Part shown: piece by piece, positions 21,581-24,184 of the stretch
Layout: each line of letters begins with the position of its first letter
How positions within the stretch are numbered: position 1 is the stretch's first letter
Assembly (NCBI GenBank): GCA_002477955.1
Contig: DLLE01000008.1
Coordinates: 1 to 24,184, forward strand
Direction of reading: 5' to 3'
From: Treponema sp. UBA7570
GTDB taxonomy: Bacteria > Spirochaetota > Spirochaetia > Treponematales > Treponemataceae
DNA: 24,184 nucleotides
Program-made: the position numbers and the translations under genes
Notes under the pieces: model-generated
The model's input: the letters and a program-made list of their open reading frames with translations, nothing else
The model's database searches: none
What the model was told of the DNA's origin: nothing

Positions 21581-22957
21581 ATGGGATTAAAAGATGAATG
21601 TGGCGTCTGTGGAATATTCAGGCCGGAAAATCTCGAAAGTGACTCGACTGCTTCTTCGATGGCGTATTTTGCGCTTGTAAGTTTGCAGCATAGAGGTCAG
21701 GAAAGCGCAGGAATTGTCGCTAGCGACGGGCAGACTTTAAAATTGAAAAAAGAAATGGGGCTTGTCGGCGACGTTTTTCATAAAGAAGATTTTGAAGAAT
21801 TGAAGGGAAGAATTGCGATTGGACATGTGCGCTATGCAACGGCTGGCGGACGGACGATTGAAAATGCCCAGCCGATGCTGAACAGCTTTAAGCTTGGTTC
21901 GATTGCCCTGGCCCACAACGGTCAGCTCGTAAATTATGAGCCCTTGCGCGAAATGCTCGAAGATTCGGGAAGCACTTTTAATTCGACAAGCGACACTGAA
22001 GTTATTTTAAAATTGATTGCGCGTTCGTACAAAAAAGGAATCGAAAATGCGATTCACGGAACGATGCAGCTTATAAAAGGTTCGTATGCCTTGTGCATTT
22101 TGACCCAGGATTCTTTAATTGGCGTGCGCGACCCGAACGGAATTCGCCCTTTGTGCCTTGGAAAATTGCCTGAAGTTGACGGCAAGCCGGGCGGTTATAT
22201 TCTTGCAAGCGAAAGCTGCGCGATTGATTCGGTGAATGGAGAACTTATCCGCGACATTAAGCCTGGAGAAATTATTATTATCAATAAAGACGGAATTCAT
22301 TCCTCCTCAATTGATGTAAAAAACCGTAAGCAAACATGCGTTTTTGAATATGTTTATTTTTCAAGACCGGACAGCGTTATTGATGGAATTCCTGTCCAGG
22401 AAGCGCGGTACAGAATGGGACAGGCTCTTGCCCTTGAAAGTTTTGTCGAGGCTGATGTTGTCGTTGGAGTTCCAGACAGCGGAATTGGCGCCGCGATGGG
22501 ATATTCAAAAGCGAGCGGAATTCCTTATGTGACTGGAATTGTCAAGAATAAATATATTGGACGCACCTTTATTGCGCCGACGCAAAAAGAACGCGAAAAT
22601 ATGGTTTTTGTAAAGCTGAATGCGATTTCGAGCGATTTGCGCGGAAAAAAAGTCGTTGTAATTGATGATTCTATTGTCCGCGGAACCACAAGCAGGCGGC
22701 TTGTTCAGATTTTGAGAAGGGCTGGCGCAAAGGAAGTCCATTTTAGGGTAAGCTCGCCGCCAGTAAAATTTCCGTGCCATTTGGGAATCGACACTCCAAG
22801 CAAAAACGAGCTGATTTCGAGCATGCATGAGGTCGATGAAATTTGCAAGGAAATTGGAGCGGATACTCTTGCGTTTATAAGTCTGGACGGAATGATAAAG
22901 GCTTTGGGCGGAGACAGTTTTTGCAAGGGCTGCTTTAACGGCGAATATCCGGTTTAA
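21581..22957 (+). CDS. purF: Amidophosphoribosyltransferase PurF (first step of purine synthesis)
   Basis: The protein has 458 residues. It makes phosphoribosylamine from PRPP and glutamine. I chose ATG 21581, with GGAG at 21570-21573, because it leaves a short propeptide (MGLKDE) before catalytic Cys7 (CGVCGIF). The frame is open to 21452, but that part is the repeat element. The glutaminase domain shows LQHRGQESAGI, HVRYATAGG and AHNGQLVN. The phosphoribosyltransferase domain has the PRPP motif VVVIDDSIVRGTTS, with Asp362 and Asp363. Four cysteines aligned with the 4Fe-4S ligands of Bacillus-type PurF are present at 253, 399, 448 and 451, so this is the iron-sulfur, propeptide-processed form. 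No other pur genes are adjacent. A strong terminator follows. Confidence 0.96.
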   Translation: MGLKDECGVCGIFRPENLESDSTASSMAYFALVSLQHRGQESAGIVASDGQTLKLKKEMGLVGDVFHKEDFEELKGRIAIGHVRYATAGGRTIENAQPMLNSFKLGSIALAHNGQLVNYEPLREMLEDSGSTFNSTSDTEVILKLIARSYKKGIENAIHGTMQLIKGSYALCILTQDSLIGVRDPNGIRPLCLGKLPEVDGKPGGYILASESCAIDSVNGELIRDIKPGEIIIINKDGIHSSSIDVKNRKQTCVFEYVYFSRPDSVIDGIPVQEARYRMGQALALESFVEADVVVGVPDSGIGAAMGYSKASGIPYVTGIVKNKYIGRTFIAPTQKERENMVFVKLNAISSDLRGKKVVVIDDSIVRGTTSRRLVQILRRAGAKEVHFRVSSPPVKFPCHLGIDTPSKNELISSMHEVDEICKEIGADTLAFISLDGMIKALGGDSFCKGCFNGEYPV

Positions 22958-23047
22958 TATAAGTTTTGTTCAAAAAGTTAAAAAATTTGCCTGCCCTAAA
23001 AGAAAACAAACTTTTGCAAGAGGCGGCATTTTTTTATTTTTTGATAG

Positions 23048-23090
23048 AAAAAAGGCGGAATCCTGTTATCGGGATTCCGCCTTTTCTGTT
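23048..23090. terminator. Bidirectional terminator between purF and the minus-strand gene
   Basis: AAAAGGCGGAATCC (23050-23063) pairs perfectly over 14 bases with GGATTCCGCCTTTT (23072-23085). T-runs lie on the right for the + strand, and an A-run on the left serves as the T-run for the - strand. It lies between convergent genes, as expected. Confidence 0.9.
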
Positions 23091-23101
23091 TGAGTTATAT
23101 T

Positions 23102-23800
23102 TTATTTTTTTCTGCCGGTTACAGCGGCGTTAGCCTTGTCTATTTCCGCGCCGCATTTTAGGGCGAATTCCTTGTAGCCGCCAGATAAAGCGACAGCTGA
23201 AAGATATGGAACAAGCCTTGTGTTCAAGACTTCAAGAAGCGGCTTTTTCACGCTGCTCGCGCTTTGCCCTTTTGTCACGCTTGCGTGGGTAAATTCATCG
23301 TTCGCTTTGTTGAAGTTGTCCTGCGCGCTTCTAAGGTTTTTTATAATCTCGCCGACGCCTTCAAGAGTTTCGACATTCGCTTTTGCATCCGCTGCGCTGA
23401 GGTCTTCAAGAAGGCTTTCAATCAAAGATGATTCTTCCGCGTAGTTCTTTGTGGTTATTGACTTTCCGTATTTTTGGAAAATTGCGAGAAGGTTCTGCGC
23501 CGCGGCCTTTTTCTCAGGAATAGGAAGAGCCGCGTAGCCGTTCAGCGCGTCAGAAAGGCTTCTGACAGCCTCGTCCCTTGCGATGTCTGCCTCGTCAAGG
23601 CTGCTTGTAACCTTGTCGCTTTTGATTGCCGTTGTCAGGGCCGCTGAAAGGCTTTCAACGTCTGTCATCACAGCCTTTAGATTTGCGTCTTCCGCCATAG
23701 TTCCGTCAGCGTCAGAAGAATAGTCCTTGTAAAGGCGCACAAGAACGTCAGAAAGTGTGTCGAGCTCTGCGACGCGAAGTGATGTTTTTGCTTTGTTCAT
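23102..23800 (-). CDS. DUF6261-like helical protein of unknown function
   Basis: The protein has 232 residues and is read on the minus strand from ATG at 23800-23798, with a perfect AGGAGG (23811-23806) 5 bases upstream. It is almost entirely helical, rich in Ala, Ser, Lys and Glu, with no signal peptide or membrane helix. The pattern near residues 140-190 (VETLEGVGEIIKNLRSAQDN, then FNKANDEFTHAS) and the length fit what I know of DUF6261, a family of unknown function frequent in Bacteroides and found in gut treponemes. The call is by pattern only. Base composition looks more G+C-rich than its neighbours, with many GCC and GCG codons, which hints at a different origin. The upstream side holds a run of hairpins. 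Confidence 0.65.
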   Translation of the reverse strand: MNKAKTSLRVAELDTLSDVLVRLYKDYSSDADGTMAEDANLKAVMTDVESLSAALTTAIKSDKVTSSLDEADIARDEAVRSLSDALNGYAALPIPEKKAAAQNLLAIFQKYGKSITTKNYAEESSLIESLLEDLSAADAKANVETLEGVGEIIKNLRSAQDNFNKANDEFTHASVTKGQSASSVKKPLLEVLNTRLVPYLSAVALSGGYKEFALKCGAEIDKANAAVTGRKK

Positions 23801-23813
23801 TTTTTCCTCCTAT

Positions 23814-23956
23814 AAAAAGTCAAGATTAAAACTTCAGTTTTAGGATTGACTTTTTAAGTTGTTTCGCAACGAAGTGAGAAACAACCGATGATAAGAAAGT
23901 TTGCAACGCAAACTTTTAAAGATAAAAACAGACGCTATTTTCGGCTGTTTTTATCT
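23814..23956. repeat. Four consecutive inverted repeats upstream of the DUF6261-like gene
   Basis: Four perfect palindromes lie end to end: AAAAAGTCAA/TTGACTTTTT (23814-23855, with an inner TAAAAC/GTTTTA stem), GTTGTTTC/GAAACAAC (23858-23885), AAAGTTTGC/GCAAACTTT (23896-23916) and a 12-base AGATAAAAACAG/CTGTTTTTATCT (23920-23956). On the minus strand they form the leader of the gene ending at 23102, between two AGGAGG motifs at about 23969-23963 and 23811-23806. Confidence 0.7.
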
Positions 23957-23975
23957 TATGCTCCTCCTTATGAAT

Positions 23976-24009
23976 AAAAACAAAAATATTGCCGTTTTTT
24001 TGCGGCAAT
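23976..24009 (-). terminator. Terminator-like hairpin on the minus strand
   Basis: CGGCAAT (24009-24003 as read on the minus strand with its partner ATTGCCG at 23988-23994) forms a 7-base stem, followed on that strand by ATTTTTGTTTTT. It could end a minus-strand gene beyond the window or be an attenuator ahead of the gene at 23800. Confidence 0.4.
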
Positions 24010-24184
24010 GCAGGGATTAAAAAATAAACAAGACAAACTCCGAACTTTTGTAAGAATAAATCTCCGGTTTTCCGCAAAATCGCGCTGTTCTGATTTTTGA
24101 ACGGTGAATTTTGTTTATTTTTCTCTTCGATATGATATGAATCTAATGAATTTCTTATCCATAAGGCAAGAAGAAAAATGACGA
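24010..24184. other. A/T-rich right edge, no gene supported
   Basis: No open reading frame of useful length is seen on either strand. TATGAT (24131-24136) could be a -10 box and ATG 24178 could begin a + strand gene, with a weak AAGGCAAGAAG ahead of it, but only seven bases of it are in view. Confidence 0.3.

Noticed and set aside
23858..23916. Integron attC sites
   Set aside because: GTTGTTT/AAACAAC looks faintly like attC core sites, but the RYYYAAC/GTTRRRY pattern is not met and no integrase is in view.
1..24184. CRISPR array
   Set aside because: No regularly spaced direct repeats were seen. The repeated elements are dispersed, differ in length and lie in both orientations.

Overview
The window looks like chromosome from a spirochaete, most likely a host- or gut-associated Treponema. 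This is inferred from low G+C with A/T-rich spacers, lipoprotein and outer-membrane proteins typical of the genus (DUF4015- and DUF3943-type proteins, a TPR/HD-GYP-like membrane protein), and an mnmE with a TTG start. I could not run a database search, so the genus is an inference. Almost everything reads on the + strand. The one clear minus-strand gene is at the right edge.

Layout: 1-264 is the 3' end of an unrecognised gene closed by a terminator. 594-5940 holds a membrane-anchored solute-binding-like protein, a large lipoprotein with a DUF4015 (putative glycoside hydrolase) domain, and mnmE (tRNA wobble-uridine modification), which overlaps the gene before it. 6071-8594 is a promoter-led, overlapping pair: a predicted outer-membrane barrel protein and a membrane protein ending in a degenerate HD-GYP domain. 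8659-11335 is glmS followed one base later by a cytoplasmic SGNH/GDSL esterase. 11363-11534 is a self-contained tRNA unit (promoter, tRNA, terminator) whose anticodon reads UAU. 11802-14790 has a DUF3943 outer-membrane protein and a divergent threonine synthase. 14972-22957 is asnB, gltB and purF in a row, with no terminator between them and one after purF. The right edge has a minus-strand DUF6261-like gene preceded by a run of hairpins.

How the genes fit together: glmS, asnB, gltB and purF all begin with the N-terminal-cysteine (class II, Ntn) glutamine amidotransferase domain. They use glutamine for amino sugar, asparagine, glutamate and purine synthesis, so 14 kb of this window carries four glutamine-spending enzymes.

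The most unusual content lies between the genes. A G+C-rich element of about 95-140 bp occurs four times (1896-1991, 13328-13438 inverted, 16748-16850, 21423-21560). Each copy is closed by a short terminal stem whose paired bases differ together between copies, and each carries an internal hairpin that also varies but sits next to the same flanking GGAAC motif. Two copies are the asnB-gltB and gltB-purF spacers. Two other structured G+C-rich blocks (about 338-420 and 11578-11663) may be a second, related family. Open reading frames that run through these elements falsely extend the N-termini of thrC and purF. The true starts were chosen from ribosome binding sites and family N-termini.
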